64,000 nucleotides of DNA, taken from the NCBI RefSeq assembly GCF_000421405.1, contig NZ_ATWY01000010.1, forward strand, positions 1-64,000, given 5' to 3'. The notes under the pieces were generated by a model. The model did not search any database. It was not told the origin of the DNA and was given only the letters and a program-made list of their open reading frames with translations. Numbering within the stretch: position 1 is the stretch's first letter; each line of letters opens with the position of its first letter. The position numbers were made by a program, and so were the translations under genes. Source of the stretch: Butyrivibrio sp. NC2007. Its GTDB lineage: Bacteria; Bacillota; Clostridia; Lachnospirales; Lachnospiraceae. Shown in pieces: positions 52,402 to 62,519 of this stretch.

Positions 52402-54532
52402 ACTGCGGAACCTTCCCTTTTAGAATTGAGCAATACAAGCTCGAATACTGGTAATTACCGTCTCTTAGTATTTCAACCGAATACTGATCATTAAACAGAC
52501 GATAGTCAAACCAGGGATTATATGTATTACTGTACACCGATGCCTCCAAAAGCTCTTTTATCTGCTCAGGATCCGTATAGGTCGCGTGAGAAGTCTCAAC
52601 GTTTGGATCCGGGTCGCTGATTGATTCGGTTTCCAGGTCATATCCCGGGTAGTAGTTGTTAACCTTGATTTCTCTTACATCTGAGGCATCAATCTTATAG
52701 TCGATATAAATGCCAAGCTTTTTAAGGTAATCTATTGTATTGGTATAAGTCTCAAACACATCCATGCTTCCGTATACGTAATTCTCGCTGTTACCTTCAT
52801 AGTTCACGCATCCTATAGGCATGTTCTTACTTGCGTATTCAAAACTGTAGTTGTCCAGAATGTCTTTTCTATAAGCTTCACTAAACTCTTCATAAGAGAA
52901 ATTCCTGGTGCTCTCTGATGCGCCCATAGAATCATAGACAAGATTATGGAGAGAAGGAACATCAAGCTCTCTTACAATTCCATCGTTAAAGATATCAAAA
53001 TATCCTCTCTTAAACTCCTCGCTGTCAACTATCCTTGCCAGTTCTTCGTTTACTGTGTCATAGGGAACGGTAATGTATCTGTAAACCTTTCTGCCGTTCT
53101 TTAATCTATAGACAATTTCAAGTTCATAGCCCATGGAATCGTAAATATTGTCATCATAATTCTTTTTCTGAAGCTTTCTGTTTTCCATTCCGGCGGATGC
53201 GATCTTTACGAAATCTTCCGTATTGGTTATGGTCATCAGTTCTTCATCATAAATACTGCCGTTAGCCAATACACTGTAAAGATTAAATGCCCTTGCATTG
53301 TTTACGATAGCGCAGCTCTCAATCTTGTCAGCAGCAGGTACATAGCTGTCAAATCCAAGAAGGTCTCCTCTGTAGATAGTGAATATCAAAAGTACTATTG
53401 CCAGAGCCATAATAGTTTGGCACTTGCCCTTAAATACTCTCCTGATATTTCCCTCAAGGATTACTTCGGCAATGCATCCGGTAACGATTGTAGTCAGAGC
53501 CATTATCAGACACATCTGAGTAAAGAGCTTCTGTGACCACACAGTCTCATATACAAGATATACGATGTATCCCACTCCAAGGCCTGCTGCAACACATACC
53601 ACGATCTTGACAAGCCATCTGAAAGGCCTTATAACAATACCCTTTCCAGCCCACTCTGCCTGTCTCATTTTTGCAAAGATAAGAGCAAAAACAAATGCAA
53701 TAAGTCCGGTTACAAGGGTGTCGATCTCTTTAGGAAGTATCCTTGCAATAACACCGCTTATATACTCATGACTTATAAGCGCATATGATGATCGTTGTTC
53801 TTCAACAAGAGAGATATAAATTCCAAATCTGTCATATAAAGGAGAAAACCATGCTTTAAATGGCTGCATCGAGCTGTGAGTAGCAAAAAACATGCTGTTA
53901 AAGAAGTAAAGCTCTCCTGCAAAAAGTATTGATATAAAAGCAAAGCATCCGGTCAGCAGAATTGCAATCGGAAGGCTTCCGCTTAACATCACTGCCAGAA
54001 CTGTTATGTTGTAAAAAGCAAAGAACAGGTTAAATGCTCTTATGGTCTCAATAAGAACCGACAGATACAGGTACTTGCCGACTGCTCCCATACATGCTGC
54101 AATAATAAGCGCAATAGCTTCGCACCCTACATACATGATCAGGAATGATGTGATCGCATTGAAATAATTCTTGGCAATCCTCTGTGCCTTGGTAGTAGGC
54201 TGGCTTAAGTAAAAGTCCAGCTTGCTGGTATCAAACACATATGAAAAGCCCTGAAGAGCGAACATAACAGCTATACCGATGACAATAACAAATCCAAACT
54301 GTTCAACGCCGAGTACTCTCGAAACTGCTCTTAGCTTTTCCTGATACAGCACAGCATCACTCTGGTTATATCTTGCTGCATAATTGATGGTCCTTGAGAT
54401 CATCATGATAACGCCAAGAATAAAATATGCTGCCAAAAAAGGAAGTGCTATATATCCGGACCAAAGGGTCCTGTTTAAATATGTTCTGTGATTCTTTAAT
54501 TTCTCACCCAAGGACAAATTTGCGGATGTCAT
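52379..54532 (-). CDS. ABC-2-type permease with long extracytoplasmic tail (DUF6449-like)
   Basis: A 717-residue membrane protein. The ATG at 54532 follows GGAGG by 9 bases. Helices occupy about residues 25-395 in ABC-2 style (LDFYLSQPTTKAQRIAKNYF is the typical coupling segment), followed by a soluble region of about 320 residues (from MENRKLQKKNYDD) that resembles the DUF6449 tail I recall from Firmicute relatives. It overlaps the ATPase gene by 29 bases and should form an exporter with it. Family name from memory. Confidence 0.75.
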   Translation of the reverse strand: MTSANLSLGEKLKNHRTYLNRTLWSGYIALPFLAAYFILGVIMMISRTINYAARYNQSDAVLYQEKLRAVSRVLGVEQFGFVIVIGIAVMFALQGFSYVFDTSKLDFYLSQPTTKAQRIAKNYFNAITSFLIMYVGCEAIALIIAACMGAVGKYLYLSVLIETIRAFNLFFAFYNITVLAVMLSGSLPIAILLTGCFAFISILFAGELYFFNSMFFATHSSMQPFKAWFSPLYDRFGIYISLVEEQRSSYALISHEYISGVIARILPKEIDTLVTGLIAFVFALIFAKMRQAEWAGKGIVIRPFRWLVKIVVCVAAGLGVGYIVYLVYETVWSQKLFTQMCLIMALTTIVTGCIAEVILEGNIRRVFKGKCQTIMALAIVLLIFTIYRGDLLGFDSYVPAADKIESCAIVNNARAFNLYSVLANGSIYDEELMTITNTEDFVKIASAGMENRKLQKKNYDDNIYDSMGYELEIVYRLKNGRKVYRYITVPYDTVNEELARIVDSEEFKRGYFDIFNDGIVRELDVPSLHNLVYDSMGASESTRNFSYEEFSEAYRKDILDNYSFEYASKNMPIGCVNYEGNSENYVYGSMDVFETYTNTIDYLKKLGIYIDYKIDASDVREIKVNNYYPGYDLETESISDPDPNVETSHATYTDPEQIKELLEASVYSNTYNPWFDYRLFNDQYSVEILRDGNYQYSSLYCSILKGKVPQFVKEDTN

Positions 54533-55409
54533 ACCCAACTACCTCCGTTTCACTGATAAAGATCTCTTCCAATGAAAGTGCCAAAACTTCAAAGAAGATT
54601 GGATTGCCTCTGCCAAAGGCCCTCTCTATCTCTTCTCTCTCACCTCTTATTGTGATGGTGTGAAGTCTTCCCCTGGTCTCATGAAGAAGAACATTGAGGC
54701 CTTCAAGTGCTTTCTTTTCATCTTCCTCCGAAGCAAATACACACTGTACCTTCTGCATCTTGATCTTCATATCCTCAATATCTTCCGAGAGGATCACTCC
54801 GCCCTGGTGAAGAAGACCTATGTGATCACAGATATCTTCAAGCTCCCTTAAGTTGTGGGAAGCGATAACCGGTGTCAGTCCTCTGTCAGCCATCTCTCCG
54901 GCAAAAAGACTCTTAACTCCCTGCCTTACAACCGGATCAAGGCCGTCAAAGGTCTCATCGCACAAAAGATACTTTGTTCCAGCACAGATTCCAAGAAGAA
55001 TTGAAACCTGCTTCTTCATACCCTTTGAGAAAGTGTTTATCCTTCTCTTTACATCCAGCCCGAATCCGCTGCATAGTTTATAGAATCTCAGTTTATCAAA
55101 GCCGGGATAAATGTTCTCGTAGTATACTGCCATCTCCTCAGGAGTTGAGTTCGGAAGAAAGTACTGATCGTCTGATATGTAAAAGACATCTCTTTTAACC
55201 TCAGGGTTATCGTAAACAGGTCTCTTATCCACCAGAACAATTCCCTCATCCGGCTTGATTACTCCTGATATGATCCTGAGTATCGTACTCTTTCCTGCAC
55301 CGTTGGTTCCGACCAGTCCATAGACCTCACCGTCTAAGATGTTTAGTGAAACACGATTGACAGCTTTTATGTCGTCAAATGATTTTTCAAGATTCAGTAA
55401 TTCAATCAT
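54504..55409 (-). CDS. ABC transporter ATP-binding protein (CcmA-type)
   Basis: A 301-residue ATPase with Walker A GTNGAGKST, Q-loop in YISDDQYFLP, a divergent signature TFSKGMKKQVSI, Walker B YLLCDETFDGLDP and H-loop ASHNLRE. The FSKGMKKQ signature and C-terminal extension are typical of ATPases paired with ABC-2 permeases under GntR/YtrA control. The start at 55409 is chosen because GGAGGG precedes it; it overlaps the GntR stop by 8 bases. Confidence 0.9.
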   Translation of the reverse strand: MIELLNLEKSFDDIKAVNRVSLNILDGEVYGLVGTNGAGKSTILRIISGVIKPDEGIVLVDKRPVYDNPEVKRDVFYISDDQYFLPNSTPEEMAVYYENIYPGFDKLRFYKLCSGFGLDVKRRINTFSKGMKKQVSILLGICAGTKYLLCDETFDGLDPVVRQGVKSLFAGEMADRGLTPVIASHNLRELEDICDHIGLLHQGGVILSEDIEDMKIKMQKVQCVFASEEDEKKALEGLNVLLHETRGRLHTITIRGEREEIERAFGRGNPIFFEVLALSLEEIFISETEVVGYDIRKFVLG

Positions 55410-55785
55410 GCTTACCCTCCCCAAGCTTATCCAAATGCTTTTTTATCTCCTCAACAAGCTCATCCAGTGAAAGCCCTATTTCGTGGGCTTCTGTAAAGAG
55501 CTCAACTATCTCTTTTACCAGTTCAGACTTCTTGCCTTCTAAAAGAATGTCCCCTCCTTTTACAAAGTTCCCCCTGCCTTTCACTGTATAAATAAATCCC
55601 TGTCTCTCCAGCTCGGCATAGGCCTTCTGGACTGTGTTGGGATTGGTGGAAAGCTCCACAGCAAGGTTTCTTACTGAGGGCATCTGGTCCCCCTCCTGAA
55701 GGATTCCTTTGTAGATCTGCATTTTGAAGTTTTCAACAATTTGTTCGTAGATAGGCCTGCTATCCTGGTAGTCGATCAAATTCAT
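55402..55785 (-). CDS. GntR-family regulator (YtrA type)
   Basis: A 127-residue regulator with only a winged helix-turn-helix (PIYEQIVENFKMQIYKGIL, LAVELSTNPNTVQKAYAELE, GNFVKGG) and a short dimerisation tail, the YtrA subfamily pattern. Such proteins repress their own ABC operon and are often released by cell-wall-active compounds. The start at 55785 has GGAGG 5 bases upstream. First gene of the eight-gene operon. An inverted repeat at 55833-55871 just upstream could be its operator. Confidence 0.9.
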   Translation of the reverse strand: MNLIDYQDSRPIYEQIVENFKMQIYKGILQEGDQMPSVRNLAVELSTNPNTVQKAYAELERQGFIYTVKGRGNFVKGGDILLEGKKSELVKEIVELFTEAHEIGLSLDELVEEIKKHLDKLGEGKHD

Positions 55786-55828
55786 GGTAACCTCCACGTT
55801 TTGCTTATCCCCGACAAGTGCTCTGCAC

Positions 55829-55871
55829 AAAAAATACAAGGTGTACTATCTGAACTAGTACACCTTGTATT
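55829..55871 (-). terminator. Terminator of the glycerol operon, possibly also a GntR operator
   Basis: Perfect 16-base arms AATACAAGGTGTACTA (55833-55848) and TAGTACACCTTGTATT (55856-55871) with a 7-base loop, followed on the minus strand by TTTTTTGTG. It ends the transcript of the DUF1667 gene. The inner GTGTACTA/TAGTACAC sequence resembles YtrA-type GntR sites and lies about 50-85 bases upstream of gntR, so it may serve both purposes. Confidence 0.75.
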
Positions 55872-55905
55872 CTATTCCTATCACATAAAAGTTGCAATAG
55901 CTTTT

Positions 55906-56271
55906 TTAAATTGCTTCTACATTTCTTGTAGCAACTACATCAACGCCTGTTCCGGCAACATCTTTTATAAGAACATCACCGATGTGGGCAGGAGCCTTAG
56001 CCTCTGCTGCATCAATGTCTTTCATTACCTCAAAGATCTTGCTCTTTGGAATGTCGTTTGCAGTCTTAACAGAAACTCTCTCCTTGTCACCGCCTACGAT
56101 CTTAACAGTGCTGGTAACAATTCTTGTGGGATTGACCACTTCTTTTCTGGCGTAAATATCGCCCTTGGCACATGTGTTACCTGTTACCTCTTTAACTTCT
56201 CCATTATCCAAAGTAACTGTAACAAGGCACCCCATAGGACATCCGATACATGTTAATTCTCTGGTTTCCAT
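55906..56271 (-). CDS. DUF1667 iron-sulfur protein of the glycerol operon
   Basis: A 121-residue protein with an N-terminal cysteine motif CIGCPMGC (8-15) and a further Cys in GNTCAKGDIYA (about 34), as in the DUF1667 family that accompanies two flavoproteins in clostridial glycerol-3-phosphate oxidation. It probably carries electrons from the flavoproteins. The C-terminal half (IVGGDKERVSVKT, IFEVMKDID) is conserved in the family. It lies 5 bases after the flavoprotein gene. Confidence 0.88.
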   Translation of the reverse strand: METRELTCIGCPMGCLVTVTLDNGEVKEVTGNTCAKGDIYARKEVVNPTRIVTSTVKIVGGDKERVSVKTANDIPKSKIFEVMKDIDAAEAKAPAHIGDVLIKDVAGTGVDVVATRNVEAI

Positions 56272-56276
56272 AAGCC

Positions 56277-57545
56277 TTACTCCTTTTCTATCTTTACAGT
56301 TATCTTCTTAAGATTTGGATACTCATCGAGTTTCTTTTTCTGAAGAATGATCTGCTCCATCTCACCGGGTGCCAGGATTCTCTTTTCGTTGTGCATTACT
56401 CTCTCATCATCGAAGTATACACTTACGAAGGAATTCTTATAAACATCACCTACTCTGAATCTTACTGTGAGAAGGTCATCCATTCTGTCTTTGTTGATGG
56501 TGCTTGGTACTGTGTATCTTGCGCCGTCTGTAGCACACAGCTCAATAACATTTGCACCCTCAGCTTCCTTACATCCGTCAGCGATGTACTTAACAGCATT
56601 CTGTCCGGCTCTCTTAGCTTCCTCAGATACATAGTCAACAAGGTCATGTACGTGAAGAACGTTACCGCAGGCAAATACACCGGGGATGTTGGTCTCAAGA
56701 GACTCGTTAACAACAGGTCCTGATGTAACAGGGTTCATTGTTACGCCGGCCGATCTTGAGAGCTCATTCTCAGGAATAAGTCCGCAGGAAAGAAGGAGTG
56801 TATCACAGGTATATCTCTCTTCTGTTCCGGGGATAGGCTTTCTGTCAGGTCCGACCTCAGCGATTGTAACGGCTGTTACATGGTCTTTTCCCTCTATATC
56901 AACAACGGTATGTGAGAGCTTAAGAGGAATTCCGTAGTCATCAAGACACTGAACGATGTTTCTCTTAAGGCCGCCTGAGTAAGGCATAAGCTCTGCTACA
57001 ACCTTAACCTTGGCGCCTTCGAAGGTCATTCTGCGGGCCATGATAAGTCCGATATCACCGGATCCAAGGATTACAACCTCACGACCGGGCATGTAGCCTT
57101 CAATATTTACAAGTCTCTGTGCAGTACCTGCTGAGAAAATACCTGCAGGACGATAACCCGGAATGTTCAGGGCTCCACGAGGTCTTTCTCTGCAGCCCAT
57201 TGCAAGGATAACTGCCTTGGCAGGAATCTGGAACATTCCGTCTTCTCTGTTCATGGCTGTTACAGTCTTGTCTGCAGCGATGTCCATAACCATGGTATTT
57301 AGCTTATACTCAATACCAAGATCAAGAACCTGCTTGATAAAACGATATGCATACTCGGGACCTGTGAGCTCTTCCTTAAAGGTATGAAGTCCGAATCCGT
57401 TGTGGATACACTGATTTAAGATTCCACCAAGCTCATGGTCTCTCTCGAGAATAAGGATGCTGTCATTGCCGGCTTCCTTGGCTGCTACAGCTGCTGCGAG
57501 TCCGGCAGGGCCGCCGCCTACTATTACGATATCATATGTCTTCAT
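56277..57545 (-). CDS. FAD-dependent pyridine nucleotide-disulfide oxidoreductase (GlpB-like role)
   Basis: A 422-residue flavoprotein: N-terminal FAD site DIVIVGGGPAGLAAA, GCRERPRGALNIPGYRPAG, NAD site REVVILGSGDIGLIMA, and the second FAD motif GVFACGNVLHVHDLVD. The redox-active CxxC of disulfide reductases is not apparent; LGGILNQCIHNGFG has a single Cys. It overlaps the GlpA-like gene by 4 bases and with DUF1667 likely forms a glycerol-3-phosphate dehydrogenase complex. Confidence 0.88.
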   Translation of the reverse strand: MKTYDIVIVGGGPAGLAAAVAAKEAGNDSILILERDHELGGILNQCIHNGFGLHTFKEELTGPEYAYRFIKQVLDLGIEYKLNTMVMDIAADKTVTAMNREDGMFQIPAKAVILAMGCRERPRGALNIPGYRPAGIFSAGTAQRLVNIEGYMPGREVVILGSGDIGLIMARRMTFEGAKVKVVAELMPYSGGLKRNIVQCLDDYGIPLKLSHTVVDIEGKDHVTAVTIAEVGPDRKPIPGTEERYTCDTLLLSCGLIPENELSRSAGVTMNPVTSGPVVNESLETNIPGVFACGNVLHVHDLVDYVSEEAKRAGQNAVKYIADGCKEAEGANVIELCATDGARYTVPSTINKDRMDDLLTVRFRVGDVYKNSFVSVYFDDERVMHNEKRILAPGEMEQIILQKKKLDEYPNLKKITVKIEKE

Positions 57546-58993
57546 GACCCGCTTACCTCCCCTTTTGTTCTCTCAAGGACAATGTTTGACTTACCGCCGC
57601 TCTTTGTGATCTTCTCATAAGGAATACCCAGTTCGCGGTGAAGGATTTCCATTGTTCTCGGTGAGCAGAAACCAGCTTGGCATCTTCCCATGCCCGCTCT
57701 TGTTCTGCGCTTTACGCCATCAAGGCTTCTTGCGCCAAGTGGTCTGTGGATCGCATCAAGGATCTCACCCTCTGTGATGGATTCGCATCTGCAGATGATG
57801 GTACCATATGCGGGATTCTCTTTAATAAGAGCATTTCTCTCTTCTACTGAGAGGCCTTCAGTCTTCTTAACACCCTTACGAGTGCTGATCCAGTTAGCCT
57901 TCTCCTTAAGTCCCATCATATCCTTCATCATGTTGCCGACCATCTCGCCGATAGCAGGGCTACTTGTAAGTCCGGGAGACTCAATGCCTGCGCAGTCAAT
58001 AAAGTGTGGCGCATCGTCAACTTCCTTGATGATGAACTCGTGATGTGATTCGTGGGCACGAAGTCCAGCAAAGGATGTGATGACATTTCTGATAGGAAGA
58101 TTTCTTACATGATCACCGGCCTTAGCAATAAGATCATCGATGCCGGCTGCTGTTGTGTTGTTGCCTTCCTTGTTCTCAATATCCACAGCTGTAGGTCCAA
58201 CAATAAGGTTGCCATGGATTGTAGGTGAAACAAGAACACCCTTACCAAGATTTGTGGGCTGAGGGAAGATCGTGTGTTTAACATGTCCGCCAACAGTCTT
58301 ATCAAGAAGACAATAGTCTCCTCTTCTTGGTGTAATATGGATCTTGTCTGCACTTACCATATTATGTATTGTATCAGCATATACACCTGCAGCATTAACA
58401 ACGTATCTTGCAACATACTCGCCGTTGTTAGTCCTTAAGTGCCAATTGCCGTCTTCACCTTTTTTAATATCTTCAACTTCTGTATTGAAACGGAAATCAA
58501 CGCCATTCATGTTGGCATTCTCTGCCATAGCAATATTGAGCTCGAAAGGACAGATGATTCCGCTTGTAGGAGCCCAGAGTGCTCCCTCAACGTTCTCAGA
58601 AAGGTTTGGCTCCATCTCAAGAGCTTCCTCTCTGTTAAGGATCTTAAGTTCCTTAACTCCGTTGGCAATACCTCTGTTATAGAGGTCTTTAAGTCCATCA
58701 AGAGCTTCCTTGTGGATACATACGACCATTGCTCCGTTTCTCTTAAACGGAATATCAAGGTCTTTTGCAAGATCACCCATCATTTCATTGCCTCTGACAT
58801 TGAGCTTGGCCATAAGCGAGCCTTCAGCTGCATCAAATCCGGCATGAACGATAGCGGAATTGGCTTTTGATGTTCCCTCACAAACATCTTCGCATTTCTC
58901 CAGTACGCAGACATTTGTCTCATAACGGGACAGCTCTCTTGCGACTGCAGACCCGGTAACACCGGCTCCGATTACGATCACATCGTACAACAT
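57542..58993 (-). CDS. Glycerol-3-phosphate dehydrogenase-like flavoprotein with BFD [2Fe-2S] domain
   Basis: A 483-residue DAO-type flavoprotein that should oxidise glycerol-3-phosphate to dihydroxyacetone phosphate. FAD site DVIVIGAGVTGSAVARELSR at the N-terminus; substrate region with SGIICPFELNIA and ITSFAGLRAHESHHEF. The C-terminal BFD-like domain has CRC (Cys401, Cys403) and CQAGFC (Cys438, Cys443), binding a [2Fe-2S] cluster, as in GlpA. It is preceded by a terminator leader (59039-59094) that probably responds to GlpP. First gene of the three-gene oxidising unit. Confidence 0.88.
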   Translation of the reverse strand: MLYDVIVIGAGVTGSAVARELSRYETNVCVLEKCEDVCEGTSKANSAIVHAGFDAAEGSLMAKLNVRGNEMMGDLAKDLDIPFKRNGAMVVCIHKEALDGLKDLYNRGIANGVKELKILNREEALEMEPNLSENVEGALWAPTSGIICPFELNIAMAENANMNGVDFRFNTEVEDIKKGEDGNWHLRTNNGEYVARYVVNAAGVYADTIHNMVSADKIHITPRRGDYCLLDKTVGGHVKHTIFPQPTNLGKGVLVSPTIHGNLIVGPTAVDIENKEGNNTTAAGIDDLIAKAGDHVRNLPIRNVITSFAGLRAHESHHEFIIKEVDDAPHFIDCAGIESPGLTSSPAIGEMVGNMMKDMMGLKEKANWISTRKGVKKTEGLSVEERNALIKENPAYGTIICRCESITEGEILDAIHRPLGARSLDGVKRRTRAGMGRCQAGFCSPRTMEILHRELGIPYEKITKSGGKSNIVLERTKGEVSGS

Positions 58994-59038
58994 AATAATC
59001 TCCTTTTTTCATTGGGCATGGGATACACCCTAAACTTG

Positions 59039-59094
59039 AAAAAGGCGAGAGAAAGCAAACTGTGTTCCCCACAGTATATGTGCTCACTCTCGCC
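59039..59094 (-). promoter_or_regulatory. GlpP-type terminator/antiterminator leader before the dehydrogenase genes
   Basis: On the minus strand: outer stem GGCGAGAG/CTCTCGCC, a 4-bp AGCA/TGCT step, inner stem ACTGTG/CACAGT closed by a GGGGAA-type loop, then CTTTTTC. It ends about 46 bases before the GlpA-like ATG. A similarly built structure precedes glpP (62120-62176) with the same GGGAA loop and a TTTGCT-CTCT 3' side. GlpP in Bacillus subtilis acts on such leaders. GlpP dependence is inferred. Confidence 0.7.
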
Positions 59095-59176
59095 TCCCGT
59101 TCAATATAAAGTTAATTCTATGATACTACTATTTGGTCTTTGTGCAAGCACGAATCCTATTCGATTAGCATTTAAA

Positions 59177-59899
59177 TCAGCCAAACATTCCAGCGCCTGC
59201 AAGAACGTTGTAAAGAAGAGATGCAACGATACCGCCGCAGATAGGAGCTACTGCAGGGATCCAGCCATAACCCCAGTTGCCGTTCTTCTTGCCGAAGTTA
59301 GGAGCAAGGAGCTGATAAGCAATACGAGGAGCTGTATCTCTTGCTGCGTTCATAGCGTATCCTGTAAGTCCACCGAAGGAAGCACCGCATGCAACGATTA
59401 CGCCGTATACGAGAACCCATACAGTGCGGTCTGAGCCAGCAGGGATCAGAGCCAGTGTGAATACAAGGATGAATGTAGCGCAGAACTCTGAAAGGAAGTT
59501 CAGAACCTGGTTAGGGATTGAAGGTGCTGTGCAGAAGCATCCGCGAACAACATCATCATTAGCTGTAGCCTTGATGTGATCTCCGTAGAGAACCATAAGG
59601 ATAGCTGCGCCGCAGAAGCCGCCGAGCATCTGAGCAATAATCTGTCCTGCAACTGTTGACCAGTCACCGCTTCTGATAGCGATACCAATTGTAACTGCAG
59701 GGTTGAATGCTGAAGGGCATCCTGTGAAGTTGCTCATTGCAAATGCCGGAACCATAACTGCCATTCCCCATCCGATAAGGATGTGAACAGCTCCGCCGCC
59801 CTTAAATCCTGACTTCTCAAGTGATACGTTACAGCAAACGCCATCTCCGAGGAGTACCAGAATAAGTGTTCCGATAAACTCGCCTAAATAAATGCTCAT
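59177..59899 (-). CDS. glpF: Glycerol uptake facilitator (aquaglyceroporin)
   Basis: A 240-residue MIP-family channel that lets glycerol diffuse into the cell. Six helices and the two half-helix loops are visible: the first with the classical NPA (FNPAVTIGIAI) and the second with NAA in GYAMNAARDTAPRIAY, where the proline is replaced by alanine while the selectivity arginine (Arg of AARD) is kept. It lies 53 bases after glpK and AAGGGGG precedes the ATG. Confidence 0.95.
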   Translation of the reverse strand: MSIYLGEFIGTLILVLLGDGVCCNVSLEKSGFKGGGAVHILIGWGMAVMVPAFAMSNFTGCPSAFNPAVTIGIAIRSGDWSTVAGQIIAQMLGGFCGAAILMVLYGDHIKATANDDVVRGCFCTAPSIPNQVLNFLSEFCATFILVFTLALIPAGSDRTVWVLVYGVIVACGASFGGLTGYAMNAARDTAPRIAYQLLAPNFGKKNGNWGYGWIPAVAPICGGIVASLLYNVLAGAGMFG

Positions 59900-59952
59900 A
59901 ATAAATACCCCCTTTTATATGTGATTTTTTTCCTCACTTAAGTTAATATGTA

Positions 59953-61458
<1,506 letters not shown>

Positions 61459-61521
61459 TTAACCCTCCTTTTTCTTGTGAAAGAAATAATATTATTAAAG
61501 CCCCTTCGCTTTAACTTCTCT

Positions 61522-62103
61522 TTAAAGCTCCCACACATCATGATTGGTGGTGGAAATTGCAAGTGCCCCGGCATCCAGTGCGTTCATCACATCTTCTTTG
61601 TCCGCTATTAACCCCCCGGCTATAATCGGAACTCTGCTGACCTTGTTGATCCGCTTTATCATCTTCGGAAGAACTATGCCCGGTAAAAACTCGATAATAT
61701 CAGGTTTTATTCCGGGGCTTCTTGCCTGCTTTTCTATGTTCTGCAGTGCCAGAGAATCAAGTATGAAATATCTCAGCACTGTATTTAGCTCAAGTTCTCT
61801 TGCATGTTGGATGAGATTGCTCTTTGTGGTGATGATCCCATCTGCTTTTGTGTTGTTCTTAATAAAGTCAAGACATACGTCCTTGGAGTTATTAAGTCCT
61901 GTTATCAGATCCACATGCACCATTGCGACCTTACCGGCTTTCTTGATCTTGTCGACTATGGTCGGTATGCTGCATATATCTCCATACAAAACAAATATGA
62001 TCTCAATGTCTTCTGTCAGAGCCACCTCAAGTCCTTCATCATCTTTAACTGCTGCGATGATAGGGTTGGACTCTATTTTGTTAATAAATTCTCGGTTTTT
62101 CAT
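61522..62103 (-). CDS. glpP: Glycerol-3-phosphate responsive antiterminator GlpP
   Basis: GlpP binds glycerol-3-phosphate and leader RNA, preventing termination of glp messages. The barrel-like protein shows FVLYGDICSIPTIVDKIKKA, HVDLITGLNNSKDV, DGIITTKSNLIQHA and PIIAGGLIADKEDVMNAL. From the ATG at 62103 it has 193 residues. No Shine-Dalgarno sequence is evident before this ATG, which lies just past the T-run of a terminator; an upstream TTG at 62136 would fall in that hairpin. First gene of the glpP-glpK-glpF unit. Confidence 0.93.
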   Translation of the reverse strand: MKNREFINKIESNPIIAAVKDDEGLEVALTEDIEIIFVLYGDICSIPTIVDKIKKAGKVAMVHVDLITGLNNSKDVCLDFIKNNTKADGIITTKSNLIQHARELELNTVLRYFILDSLALQNIEKQARSPGIKPDIIEFLPGIVLPKMIKRINKVSRVPIIAGGLIADKEDVMNALDAGALAISTTNHDVWEL

Positions 62104-62119
62104 TTCTATTTTGATAAAT

Positions 62120-62176
62120 AAAAAAAGAGCAAACAAAGTAAAATGAGGTTCCCCCTCATTTAACCCTTACTCTTTT
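62120..62176 (-). promoter_or_regulatory. GlpP-type terminator leader before glpP
   Basis: On the minus strand: outer stem AAAAGAG/CTCTTTT, inner perfect 8-bp stem AAATGAGG/CCTCATTT with loop GGGAA, ending CTCTTTTTTTATTT. It stands 17 bases before the glpP ATG. Its loop and TTTGCTCT 3' strand match the leader at 59039-59094. This suggests that glpP-glpK-glpF is controlled by GlpP itself, a positive feedback. Inferred. Confidence 0.7.
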
Positions 62177-62519
62177 CTCAAGGCTCTCTATTAATTTTAA
62201 TGTACACCAGGATGTCTCGTTCATTCTGTCACCGTTTCAAACTTCCAAAAATCAAAACTCTTCGAATCGACTGTCGGTCAGTTCTTTACGACAAAATCAT
62301 CATATCTCTTATTTGTGCAAATTGCAATAGCCCTATTTATACTTTTTTTATTTTTTGTACTATTTAACAAATATATTGTACAATTTTCGGCATAATACAA
62401 TACAAAAAGTATAAATTATGCACAACACGCTTTAAAGCATTAAAGCATTTAGTTGACAAAATGCGCATAAGCATCAATAATTGACATCATTGTCAGAAAT
62501 ATCAAAAGTCAAAATAAAA
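62177..62519. other. AT-rich intergenic region upstream of the glycerol cluster
   Basis: No gene is seen. It must contain the promoter of the glpP leader, but no box pair stands out. A perfect 13-bp inverted repeat ATTTATACTTTTT (62335-62347) / AAAAAGTATAAAT (62404-62416) spans 82 bases and encloses a smaller TTGTAC/GTACAA repeat (62355-62360, 62378-62383), which could be a regulator site. The short direct repeat TAAAGCATTAAAGCAT lies near 62432-62449. Confidence 0.5.

Noticed and set aside
55741-56256. 171-codon plus-strand open frame
   Set aside because: It crosses antisense through gntR, a strong terminator and the DUF1667 gene; the minus-strand genes have clear families and binding sites.
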